A DNA stretch of 64,000 nucleotides from Bisbaumannia sp015645095 (GTDB lineage: Bacteria > Pseudomonadota > Gammaproteobacteria > Pseudomonadales > Halomonadaceae), in the NCBI GenBank assembly GCA_036871055.1, contig CP141893.1:3844001-3908000 (forward strand), read 5' to 3'. Under the pieces are notes generated by a model that saw nothing but the letters and a program-made list of their open reading frames with translations, ran no database searches and was not told where the DNA came from. Positions 1 to 7,705 of this stretch are shown here, piece by piece. Positions within the stretch are counted from its first letter, which is position 1. Each line of letters begins with the position of its first letter. The translations under genes and the position numbers were made by a program.

Positions 1-296
1 CCTTTATCGACCCGCTCAATGCCTGGATGATTCGTCACCACGAGCTCTTCCAGGGCTACCACTATCGCCACTACTTCGGCCTCGATCGCCACGCCCGGGA
101 GGCCTACCGGGATCACCCCGCCTATGCGCGCACCGTGCGCTTCTGCGACGACTGGGACCAGACCAGCTTCGATCCCGACTACGACACCCTGCCGCTGAGC
201 CACTTCCTGCCCATGGTGGAGCGGGTCCTGGGGCGCCCGCCCTTCGGTGGCCTGCCCGACCCGGTATCCCCGGTCGACGAGGAGACCCCGCGATGA
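1..296 (+). CDS. HD-domain phosphohydrolase-like protein, C-terminal fragment
   Basis: The reading frame is open from the window edge (first full codon at base 3), so the N-terminus lies outside. The visible ~98 residues are rich in His and Tyr (HHELFQGYHYRHYFGLDRHA) and end in a Pro/Asp/Glu tail. This looks like the C-terminal part of HD-domain oxygenase/phosphohydrolase proteins of the PhnZ/inositol-oxygenase type, but the HD catalytic core is not in view, so the family call is tentative and no substrate is assigned. The stop overlaps the aruI start by four bases (ATGA, 293-296). It is therefore very likely co-transcribed and translationally coupled with the arginine operon that follows. 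Confidence 0.6.
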   Translation, partial: FIDPLNAWMIRHHELFQGYHYRHYFGLDRHAREAYRDHPAYARTVRFCDDWDQTSFDPDYDTLPLSHFLPMVERVLGRPPFGGLPDPVSPVDEETPR

Positions 297-1885
297 ACCA
301 GACCTGTGCCAGCTATCTACTGCGGCTCTTGGAGGCGTACGGCATCGATACCGCCTTCGGGATTCCCGGGGTGCATACCATCGAGCTCTACCGTAGCCTG
401 GGCGACAGCGCCATCCGCCACGTCACCCCGCGCCACGAGCAGGGCGCCGGCTTCATGGCCGACGGCTATGCCCGGGCCAGCGGCAAGCCCGCCGCCTGCT
501 TTATCATTACCGGCCCCGGCATGACCAATATCGCCACCGCCATGGGGCAGGCCCTGGCCGACTCCATCCCCATGCTGGTGATCTCCAGCGTCAACCGTCG
601 CGATACCCTGGGCCGCGGCCAGGGCCGGCTCCACGAGCTGCCCGGCCAGCGCGAGACCCTGGCCGGGGTCAGCGTCTTCAGCCACACCCTGCTCGACCCG
701 GCGGCGCTGCCGGAGGTGCTGGGGCGAGCCTTCGCGATCTTCCAGGGCGCCCGCCCGGGGCCGGTGCATATCGAGATCCCCCTGGACCTGCTGGCTGCGC
801 CCCTGGAGGCCCCGGCGCCGCGCCCGCTGCGGGTCTATCCGCCGGCGGCCCCGGCGGCGGCCATCGCCCAGGCCGCCGACTGGCTGGCCGGCGCCGAGCG
901 CCCCCTGCTGCTGCTGGGCGGCGGCTGTGCCGATGCCCCCCAAGCGGCCCGCGCCCTGGTGGAGCGCCTGCAGGCGCCGGTGCTGACCACCATCAACGCC
1001 AAGGGGGTACTGGGTCAGGATCACCCCCTGGACCTGGGCGCCACCGCCAGCCTGCCCGCTGCGCGCCGCCTGGCCGCCGAGGCCGATGTGGTGCTGGCGC
1101 TGGGCACCGAGCTGGGCGAGACCGACTATGACCTGGTGTTCGACAATGGCTTCCGCCTCGACGGGCGGCTGATCCGGGTGGATATCGCCCCCCAGCAGCT
1201 GGCCCGCAACCAGGCCGCCGACCTGGCCCTGGTGGCCGACGTGGGCCAGGTGATGCAGGACCTGGCCGAGGCCCTGCCGGCGCGCGCCGACGATGGCCGC
1301 GCCGCGGCGGTGCGCGACGCCCTGGCCCTCGAGGCGGACCCGGAGCTGGCCCCCTATGTGCCCCTCTATGCCAGCCTGCGGGCGGCGCTGCCCGAGGCGA
1401 TCCTGGTGGGCGACTCCACCGGGCCGGTCTATGCCGGCAACTTCCTCGCCTCGCTGCCGGCGCCGCGGCGCTGGTTCAATGCCGCCACCGGCTACGGCAC
1501 CCTGGGCTACGGCCTGCCGGCGGCCCTGGGTGCCGCCCTGGCCTGCCCGGAGCGGCCGGTGGTCGCCCTGGTGGGCGACGGCGGCCTGCAGTTCGTGCTC
1601 GGCGAGCTGGCCACCGCCCGCGACCTGGGCCAGGCGGTGGCGGTGGTGATCTGGAACAACCAGGGCTACGACGAGATTCGCCGCTACATGGCCATGCACG
1701 AGGTGCCCCGGCTCGGCGTCGACCTGGCGCCACCGGACTTCGCCGGCCTGGCCGCGGCCTACGCCTGCCGCTACCGGGCGGTGGGTGACCCGGCCGCCCT
1801 GGGCGAGGCCCTCGGCCGGCTCGACGAGGCGGCCTCGCCGCTGCTGATCGAGGTCGATGCCGCCGCCTGGACCCAGGCCCTGTGA
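293..1885 (+). CDS. aruI: 5-guanidino-2-oxopentanoate (2-ketoarginine) decarboxylase, ThDP enzyme
   Basis: A 530-residue thiamine-diphosphate enzyme with the usual three-domain layout. The cofactor-activating Glu is at about residue 49 (PRHEQGAGF). The ThDP/Mg motif runs from GDG at 428-430 to NN at 455-456. Members of this superfamily include acetolactate synthase and benzoylformate decarboxylase. The specific call rests on the gene immediately downstream, which is very close to arginine:pyruvate transaminase AruH: AruI and AruH work in sequence in the pseudomonad arginine transaminase pathway, AruI turning 2-ketoarginine into 4-guanidinobutyraldehyde plus CO2. The start overlaps the upstream stop by 4 bp. 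Cytoplasmic. The family is certain; the substrate is inferred from context. Confidence 0.88.
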   Translation: MNQTCASYLLRLLEAYGIDTAFGIPGVHTIELYRSLGDSAIRHVTPRHEQGAGFMADGYARASGKPAACFIITGPGMTNIATAMGQALADSIPMLVISSVNRRDTLGRGQGRLHELPGQRETLAGVSVFSHTLLDPAALPEVLGRAFAIFQGARPGPVHIEIPLDLLAAPLEAPAPRPLRVYPPAAPAAAIAQAADWLAGAERPLLLLGGGCADAPQAARALVERLQAPVLTTINAKGVLGQDHPLDLGATASLPAARRLAAEADVVLALGTELGETDYDLVFDNGFRLDGRLIRVDIAPQQLARNQAADLALVADVGQVMQDLAEALPARADDGRAAAVRDALALEADPELAPYVPLYASLRAALPEAILVGDSTGPVYAGNFLASLPAPRRWFNAATGYGTLGYGLPAALGAALACPERPVVALVGDGGLQFVLGELATARDLGQAVAVVIWNNQGYDEIRRYMAMHEVPRLGVDLAPPDFAGLAAAYACRYRAVGDPAALGEALGRLDEAASPLLIEVDAAAWTQAL

Positions 1886-1917
1886 GCACCACGCCAACAC
1901 AACCAAGGAGCCCTGAT

Positions 1918-3144
1918 ATGCGCTACTCCCGACTGACCGACCGCATCGCCGGCGACGGGGCCGCGGCCTGGGATATCCACTACCGCGCCCTGGCCCGCCA
2001 GGCCGCCGGCGAGGAGATCACCGTGCTCTCGGTGGGCGACCCCGACTTCGCCACCCCGGCGCCCATCGTCGAGAGCGCCGTGGCCAGCCTGCGCGGCGGC
2101 GCCACCCACTATTCGGACGTGCAGGGCAAGCTGGCGCTGCGCCAGGCCATCGCCGACGGCTACCGGCGCCGGGGCATCGCCGCGGGCCCGGACAACGTCA
2201 TCGTCATGGCCGGCGCCCAGTGCGGCCTCTATGCCGCCGCCCAGTGCCTGCTCGATCCCGGCGACGAGGTGCTGGTCCCCGAGCCCAGCTATGTCACCTA
2301 CGAGGCGGTGCTGCGCGCCACCGGTGCCGAGCTGGTGCAGGTGCCGCTGAGCGGCGAGGCGGACTTCCGCCTCGACCCGGCGGCCCTGGAGGCGGCCCTC
2401 ACCCCGCGCACCCGGGCCATCCTGCTCAACAGCCCCCACAACCCCACCGGCCAGCTGATCGACGCCGAGACCTGGGCGGCGATCGCCGCCCTGTGCCAAC
2501 GTCACGACCTCTGGCTGATCTCCGACGAGGTCTATGCCGAGCTGATCTTCGAGGGCGAGCACCTCTGCCCCGCCGGCCTGCCAGGGATGGCCGAGCGCTG
2601 CGTGGTGATCAGCAGCCTCTCCAAGTCCCACGCCATGACCGGCTGGCGCCTGGGCTGGGTGCTGGGCCCCGAGGCGCTGATCCAACACCTGACCCACCTG
2701 GCGCTGTGCATGCTCTACGGCTGCCCCGACTTCATCCAGGACGCCGCCTGCGAGGCCCTGACCGCGCCGCCCGTCGAGCTGCAGGCGATGCGCGAGGTCT
2801 ACCGGGGCCGCCGCGACGCCGCCTGCGCGGCCCTGGCCGAGAGCCCGGCGGTCACGGCGATCCGCCCGCCGGCGGGCATGTTCCTGATGGTGGATATCCG
2901 CGCCACCGGTCTCTCCTCCCAGGCCTTCGCCGACCGCCTGCTCGACGAGGAGGGCATCTCGGTGCTCTCCGGCGAGGCCTTCGGGCCCTCGGCGGCGGGC
3001 TTCGTGCGCCTCAGCCTGACCGTGGAGGCCGAACGCCTCGCCGACGCCTGTCGACGCCTGGCGGCCTGTGCGGAGCGCGCCCGCGATGCCGGCGCCCCGC
3101 CTGCCCTGTCACCCACCGCGGCCCCGGAGGCCGATTGCCTATGA
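1918..3144 (+). CDS. aruH: Arginine:pyruvate transaminase (PLP aminotransferase, fold I)
   Basis: A 408-residue class I/II aminotransferase. The N-terminus (RIAGDGAAAWDIHYRALAR) and the motifs SVGDPDF, NSPHNPTGQ, ISDEVYAEL and SLSKSHAMTGWRLGW (Schiff-base Lys at about 236) match P. aeruginosa AruH as I remember it. It moves the alpha-amino group of L-arginine to pyruvate, giving 2-ketoarginine and alanine. I chose ATG 1918, 12 codons inside the longest frame, because an AAGGAG Shine-Dalgarno lies just upstream (about 1904-1909). The gene is 32 bp after aruI and overlaps the transporter ATPase start by ATGA (3141-3144), so aruI-aruH-transporter forms one unit. Confidence 0.92.
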   Translation: MRYSRLTDRIAGDGAAAWDIHYRALARQAAGEEITVLSVGDPDFATPAPIVESAVASLRGGATHYSDVQGKLALRQAIADGYRRRGIAAGPDNVIVMAGAQCGLYAAAQCLLDPGDEVLVPEPSYVTYEAVLRATGAELVQVPLSGEADFRLDPAALEAALTPRTRAILLNSPHNPTGQLIDAETWAAIAALCQRHDLWLISDEVYAELIFEGEHLCPAGLPGMAERCVVISSLSKSHAMTGWRLGWVLGPEALIQHLTHLALCMLYGCPDFIQDAACEALTAPPVELQAMREVYRGRRDAACAALAESPAVTAIRPPAGMFLMVDIRATGLSSQAFADRLLDEEGISVLSGEAFGPSAAGFVRLSLTVEAERLADACRRLAACAERARDAGAPPALSPTAAPEADCL

Positions 3145-3938
3145 CATCATCACTCGAGCTTCCCCTCCGTCCCCGGGCCGCCACCGCCGATGCGGTGGTG
3201 GCCGACCACCTGATCAAGCGCTATGGCGACCTGGAGGTGCTCAAGGGCGTCTCCCTGAGCGTCCCCGAAGGCACCGTCACCTCCATCATCGGCGCCAGCG
3301 GCTCCGGCAAGAGCACCCTGCTGCGCTGCATGAACCTGCTGGAACGCCCCGACCGCGGCGAACTGGCGATTGCGGATGAGGCGATTCGCTTCGCCCGCAA
3401 TCCCCAGGGCGACATCATCGGCCTGGATCGGCGCCAGCTGCAGCGGCTGCGCGCCAAGGTGACCATGGTCTTCCAGCAGTTCAATCTCTGGCCCCACCTC
3501 AGCGTGCTGGGCAACGTCATCGAGGCCCCCATGCGGGTCAAGGGACTCTCCCGCCGGCGCGCCACCGCCCTCGGCGAGCACTACCTGGAGCGAGTCGGCA
3601 TGGCCGACAAGCGCGACGCCTACCCCGCCTTCCTCTCCGGCGGCCAGCAGCAGCGGGTGGCCATCGCCCGCGCCCTGGCCATGGAACCGCGCCTGCTGCT
3701 CTTCGACGAGCCCACCTCGGCCCTCGACCCGGAGCGGGTCAACGAGGTACTGGGAGTGATCCGCGGCCTGGCCGACGAGGGTCGCACCATGCTGCTGGTC
3801 ACCCACGAGATGCACTTCGCCCGCGAGGTCTCCGACCAGCTGGTCTATCTCGACCAGGGGCGCATCGCCGCCTCCGGGGCCCCACAAGACGTCTTCGAGG
3901 ATCCCCGCTGCCGCCACTTCGTGGCGCCCGCGGCCTGA
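3141..3938 (+). CDS. Polar amino acid ABC transporter ATP-binding protein (arginine/ornithine type)
   Basis: A 265-residue ABC ATPase of the HisP/GlnQ/AotP class. Visible are Walker A GASGSGKST (residues 51-59), the Q-loop region MVFQQFNLWPHLSV, the signature LSGGQQQRV, Walker B LLLFDEPTSALD and the switch His in LLVTHEMHFAR. The start at 3141 overlaps the aruH stop; a longer frame upstream is a shadow of aruH. It powers the importer built from the three genes that follow. Because it is embedded between arginine catabolic genes, arginine or a close relative (agmatine, ornithine, 2-ketoarginine) is the likely cargo. Confidence 0.93.
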   Translation: MTSSLELPLRPRAATADAVVADHLIKRYGDLEVLKGVSLSVPEGTVTSIIGASGSGKSTLLRCMNLLERPDRGELAIADEAIRFARNPQGDIIGLDRRQLQRLRAKVTMVFQQFNLWPHLSVLGNVIEAPMRVKGLSRRRATALGEHYLERVGMADKRDAYPAFLSGGQQQRVAIARALAMEPRLLLFDEPTSALDPERVNEVLGVIRGLADEGRTMLLVTHEMHFAREVSDQLVYLDQGRIAASGAPQDVFEDPRCRHFVAPAA

Positions 3939-3971
3939 ACGCTCCACCAACCATAACGACAGGAGAAGACC

Positions 3972-4742
3972 ATGAAATTCCCCCTGATGATCGCCACCGC
4001 CGCCACCCTGGGCCTCAGCCTCACCGCCCAGGCCGACGCCCCCCTCAAGGTGGGTATCTCCGGCGAGCCCTACCCGCCCTTCACCTACCGCGCCGCCAGC
4101 GGCGACTGGACCGGCTTCGAGGTGGAGCTGGCCAATGCCATCTGCGACGCCATGGGTCGCGACTGCGAGATCGCCCCCACCGGCTGGAGCGGCATCATTC
4201 CCTCCCTCAACGCCGGGCGTATCGACATGATCATGAACTCCATGTCGATCACCGAGCAGCGCCAGCGGGTCATCGACTTCACCCGCCCCTACTACTTCAC
4301 CCCCGGCGCCTATGTGGCGGCCAGCGACCTGGCGCTGGACATCCCCGACGGCCTGGACGGCCTGATCATGGGGGTGCAGAGCGCCACCACCAACGCCACC
4401 TATGCGCGCCGCGAGCTGCGCGACAGCGGCGTGGACATCCGTCTCTATGACCAGGCGGAGCAGGTCAACAACGACCTCCTGGCCGGTCGCCTGGACCTGG
4501 TCCTCGCCGACGAGATCGCCATGTTGCAGTTCCTCGACCGGGACGAGGCAGCGAACTTCGAGGTCAAGGCCACCGCGCCCCGCCACGAGGCCTACGGGGA
4601 GGGCATCGGTATCGGCCTGCGCCAGGAGGACGACGATCTGCGCGAGGCCCTGAACGCCGCCATCGCCGCGGTGATCGAGGACGGCACCTGCGGCGAGCTT
4701 TCCGAGCAGTTCCTGGACACCGACGTCTGCGTCTACGACTGA
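3972..4742 (+). CDS. Periplasmic amino acid-binding protein (SBP_bac_3 family)
   Basis: 256 residues with a Sec signal peptide (MKFPLMIATAATLGLSLTAQADA, cut near residue 22). The mature protein begins LKVGISGEPYPPFTY and carries GFEVELANAICDAMGRDC, typical of basic amino acid-binding proteins such as ArgT/HisJ/AotJ. Cysteine pairs near residues 57-65 and at the C-terminus could form disulphides. An AGGAGAAG ribosome site precedes the ATG. It delivers substrate to the permeases at 4820-6254. Arginine is inferred from the operon and is not proved by residues. Confidence 0.92.
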   Translation: MKFPLMIATAATLGLSLTAQADAPLKVGISGEPYPPFTYRAASGDWTGFEVELANAICDAMGRDCEIAPTGWSGIIPSLNAGRIDMIMNSMSITEQRQRVIDFTRPYYFTPGAYVAASDLALDIPDGLDGLIMGVQSATTNATYARRELRDSGVDIRLYDQAEQVNNDLLAGRLDLVLADEIAMLQFLDRDEAANFEVKATAPRHEAYGEGIGIGLRQEDDDLREALNAAIAAVIEDGTCGELSEQFLDTDVCVYD

Positions 4743-4762
4743 GCCATCAACGGCTGCCATGC

Positions 4763-4787
4763 CCCCCGGCGCCAGCAGCGCCGGGGG
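4763..4787 (+). other. Intercistronic GC-rich hairpin after the binding-protein gene
   Basis: A 10-bp stem (CCCCCGGCGC / GCGCCGGGGG) with a 5-base loop lies 20 bases after the binding-protein stop and is not followed by a T tract. Hairpins here commonly protect upstream mRNA or reduce read-through so that the binding protein is made in excess over the permeases. That role is inferred from position. Confidence 0.55.
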
Positions 4788-4819
4788 ACTTCGTCGCGTG
4801 ACCGAGGAAAGGTTCCACC

Positions 4820-5527
4820 ATGACTTCGATGACACCGGAGGGGCTCGGCGACTGGGCCGGTCCCATCCTGGCCGGGGCCCTGACCACGGTGCAGATCGCC
4901 GTGCTGGCCTACGCCATCGGCCTGCTGCTCGGGCTGCTGGGGGCCGGCGCCCGACTCAGCCCCTGGGCGCCCCTGCGCGGCCTGGCCACCGCCTACTCCA
5001 CCCTGATCCGCGCGGTGCCCGAGCTGCTGCTGATCATCCTGCTCTACTATGCCGGCGCCCAGGCCCTGGACGCCCTGCTGGACCGGCTCGGCATGGCCGG
5101 CGCCGTGCAGATCACCGGCTTCGCCACCGCCGTGGGCGTGCTGGCCTTCGTCCAGGGGGCCTACATGACCGAGGTGTTCCGCGCCGCCATCCTGGCCATT
5201 CCCCGGGGCCAGCTGGAGGCCGCCGATGCCTATGGCTTCTCGCGCTGGACGCGCTTCCACCGCATCGTGCTGCCCGGGATGCTGCCCAATGCCCTGCCGG
5301 GCATGTCCAACCTCTGGCTGATCCTGATCAAGGACACCGCCCTGATCAGCGTGATCGGCTTCAACGAGCTGTTCTTCACCATCCAGCAGGCCGCCGCCAG
5401 CAGCCGTGCCTACTTCCTCTTCTATGCCGCCGCCGGCGTCATCTACCTGCTGATGACCCTGACCTCCACGGCGCTCTTCGCCCGCCTCGAGCGTCATGTG
5501 CGCCGCGGCCAACCCACGGAGGCCTGA
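4820..5527 (+). CDS. Amino acid ABC transporter permease, first subunit
   Basis: A 235-residue membrane protein with about five hydrophobic segments and the cytoplasmic coupling motif of amino acid permeases (IPRGQLEAADAYGFSRW, around residues 130-147). Of the HisQ/AotQ type. The start is set by GAGGAAAGG about 8 bases upstream of ATG 4820. A second permease starts one base after its stop codon, so the two are coupled and should form the heterodimeric channel. Inner membrane. Confidence 0.93.
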   Translation: MTSMTPEGLGDWAGPILAGALTTVQIAVLAYAIGLLLGLLGAGARLSPWAPLRGLATAYSTLIRAVPELLLIILLYYAGAQALDALLDRLGMAGAVQITGFATAVGVLAFVQGAYMTEVFRAAILAIPRGQLEAADAYGFSRWTRFHRIVLPGMLPNALPGMSNLWLILIKDTALISVIGFNELFFTIQQAAASSRAYFLFYAAAGVIYLLMTLTSTALFARLERHVRRGQPTEA

Positions 5528-5528
5528 G

Positions 5529-6254
5529 ATGGACTTTTCCTGGCTGAGCGACCCCTTCTACCAGGCCTACCTGTGGGAGGGCTTCGTCAATACCCTGTGG
5601 CTGCTGCTGGTCTCGGCGGTGGGCGGCCTGCTCCTCGCCGTGGCGGTGGCCCTGGCCCGGCTGCGCGGCCCGCGTCCCCTGGCCTGGCTGGCCTGGGCCT
5701 TTACCACCGTGATTCGCGGCACCCCGCTGCTGGTGCAGCTGTTCTTCTTCTACTATGGGGTGGGCCGGCTGCTGGAGGGGGTCCCGGGCATCCGCGACAG
5801 CGTCTTCTGGCCGCTGCTGCGCGACCCCTTCTTCTTCGGCGCCCTGACCTTCATCCTCAGCGTCGGCGCCTACTCCGGCGAGGTGATCCGCGGCGCCATG
5901 CAGAGCGTGCCCCGGGGCGAGCTGGAGGCCGGCCGCGCCTTCGGCCTCTCCGGCTTCCAGGTGCTCTATCGGCTGTGGCTGCCCCGGGCCATCCAGCTCT
6001 GCCTGCCGACCCTGACCGGCGAGATGATCCTGCTGCTCAAGTCGGTACCGCTGGTCTCCACCATCGCCCTGATGGACCTGCTGCAGGCGGCCAATATCAT
6101 TCGCGACGAGACCTTCCTGGTCTACGAGCCACTGCTGCTGATCGCCGGCATCTACCTGGCCACCACCATCGTGTTGACCCTGGTGCTGCGCCTGGTGGAG
6201 CTGAACTTCCCCGGCATGCGCCCGACCCGGCGCCGCTGGCTACCCATTCGCTGA
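5529..6254 (+). CDS. Amino acid ABC transporter permease, second subunit
   Basis: 241 residues of the HisM/AotM type, with hydrophobic segments from residue 12 and the coupling loop VPRGELEAGRAFGLSGF. An upstream in-frame start (5496) would overlap the first permease by over 30 bases. I chose ATG 5529 because a GGAGG-like site lies at the end of the preceding gene and the protein then starts MDFSWLSDPFYQAYL, typical of the family. It pairs with the permease at 4820 and the ATPase at 3141. Confidence 0.93.
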   Translation: MDFSWLSDPFYQAYLWEGFVNTLWLLLVSAVGGLLLAVAVALARLRGPRPLAWLAWAFTTVIRGTPLLVQLFFFYYGVGRLLEGVPGIRDSVFWPLLRDPFFFGALTFILSVGAYSGEVIRGAMQSVPRGELEAGRAFGLSGFQVLYRLWLPRAIQLCLPTLTGEMILLLKSVPLVSTIALMDLLQAANIIRDETFLVYEPLLLIAGIYLATTIVLTLVLRLVELNFPGMRPTRRRWLPIR

Positions 6255-6268
6255 GCGAGGAGCGGCCG

Positions 6269-7705
6269 ATGCACGTCCTGACCGAGCAATTCATCGCCAA
6301 CGCCTGGGTGGCCAGCCAAGCCAGGGCGCGCCACCCCCTGATCGATCCCTACCGAGAGGTGGCGATCGGCGAGGTGACCGCCGGCGATCCTGCCGACGTG
6401 GAGGCGGCGGTGACCGCCGCCCGCCGAGCCCTGCCCGGCTGGCGGGCGACCCCCGAGGCACGCCGCGGCGATGCCCTGGACGCCATCGCCGCGGGGCTCG
6501 AGAGGCGCCGCGGGGCGCTGGCCGCACTATCGAGCCGCAACAACGGCAAGCCGCTCGCCGAGGCGCGCCAGGACCTGGATGACGCCATCGCCTGCTACCG
6601 CTACTACGCCACCCGGGCCCGCGCCCTGGGCGAGCGCCAGGGGCAGCGCGACGACGGCGGCATCGACGGCCTGACGGCCCGGCGCTACTGGGAGCCCATC
6701 GGCGTGGTGGGGCTGATCACCCCCTGGAACTTCCCCCTGGTCAGCAGCGCCTGGAAGCTGGCCCCGGCGCTGGCCGCCGGCTGCACGGTGGTGTTCAAGC
6801 CCTCCGAGGTCACGCCCCTGCCGGAACGCGCCCTGGCGGAGATCGTCCGGGAGGCGGGCCTGCCCCCGGGGGTGGTCAACCTGTTGCATGGCGACGGCCA
6901 GGGCATCGGCGCACCGCTGAGCCGCCATCCGGGCATCGACAAGCTCTCCTTCACCGGCAGCAACCCGGTGGGCGAGGCGGTGATGCGGGCCGCCGCCCAC
7001 GGGGTGCGGCCGGTCTCCCTGGAGCTGGGCGGCAAGTCGCCGATCCTGGTCACCGAGGACGCCGACCTGGCCCGGGCCCGGGACCTGGTGATGGCCGGCA
7101 TCTGCTACAACGCCGGCCAGATGTGCTCGGCTACCAGCCGGTTGCTGGTCCACGAACGCCTGGCGGACGCCCTCTATGCGGCCATCGACGCGGCCATGGG
7201 CGCCCTGCGCCTGGGTGATCCCCTGGCCGCGGAGACCGAGATGGGCCCCCTGGTCAACGCCGCCCAGCGCGACCGGGTGCGGGACTATCTGGCCCTGGCC
7301 GAGGCCGAAGGGCTGCCGAGCGAGACCCCGGCGCTCGCCCTGCCCGCGCGGGGCTGCTTCGTGGCCCCGCGCCTCTATCGCGAGGTGCCGACCACCAGCC
7401 GGCTGTGGCGGGAGGAGATCTTCGGGCCACTGCTCTGTGCGCGGCGCTTCGCCAGCGACGAGGAGGCCATCGCCCTGGCCAACGACAGCGACTACGGCCT
7501 GGCCGCCAGCGTGGTCAGCGGCGATCCGGGGCGAGCCGAGGCCATCGCCCGGCGCCTGGAGGTGGGCAACGTCTGGATCAACTGCGACCAGGTGGCGCCG
7601 CCCCACGCCAGCTGGGGCGGCATGAAGGGCAGCGGCATCGGCCGCGAGCTCGGCGAGGCGGGACTCGCGGCCTATCTGGAACCCAAGCGGGTGACCCTGG
7701 GCTAG
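6269..7705 (+). CDS. Aldehyde dehydrogenase, probable 4-guanidinobutyraldehyde dehydrogenase
   Basis: A 478-residue NAD(P)-dependent aldehyde dehydrogenase of the betaine/aminobutyraldehyde type. Visible are the oxyanion Asn motif TPWNFPL, the cofactor motif FTGSNPVG, the general base in LELGGKSP and the catalytic Cys in NAGQMCSATSR. The start is ATG 6269 with GAGGAGCGG upstream; longer frames run through the permease. As the last gene of the operon it should oxidise the AruI product 4-guanidinobutyraldehyde to 4-guanidinobutyrate. The next enzyme, guanidinobutyrase (GbuA), is not in this window. The substrate is inferred from the operon. Confidence 0.9.
   Translation: MHVLTEQFIANAWVASQARARHPLIDPYREVAIGEVTAGDPADVEAAVTAARRALPGWRATPEARRGDALDAIAAGLERRRGALAALSSRNNGKPLAEARQDLDDAIACYRYYATRARALGERQGQRDDGGIDGLTARRYWEPIGVVGLITPWNFPLVSSAWKLAPALAAGCTVVFKPSEVTPLPERALAEIVREAGLPPGVVNLLHGDGQGIGAPLSRHPGIDKLSFTGSNPVGEAVMRAAAHGVRPVSLELGGKSPILVTEDADLARARDLVMAGICYNAGQMCSATSRLLVHERLADALYAAIDAAMGALRLGDPLAAETEMGPLVNAAQRDRVRDYLALAEAEGLPSETPALALPARGCFVAPRLYREVPTTSRLWREEIFGPLLCARRFASDEEAIALANDSDYGLAASVVSGDPGRAEAIARRLEVGNVWINCDQVAPPHASWGGMKGSGIGRELGEAGLAAYLEPKRVTLG

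Noticed and set aside
317..1906. Long minus-strand open frame (529 codons) antisense to aruI
   Set aside because: Low-complexity Gly/Gln/Arg-rich translation typical of the antisense frame of a GC-rich gene. The plus strand encodes a clear ThDP enzyme.
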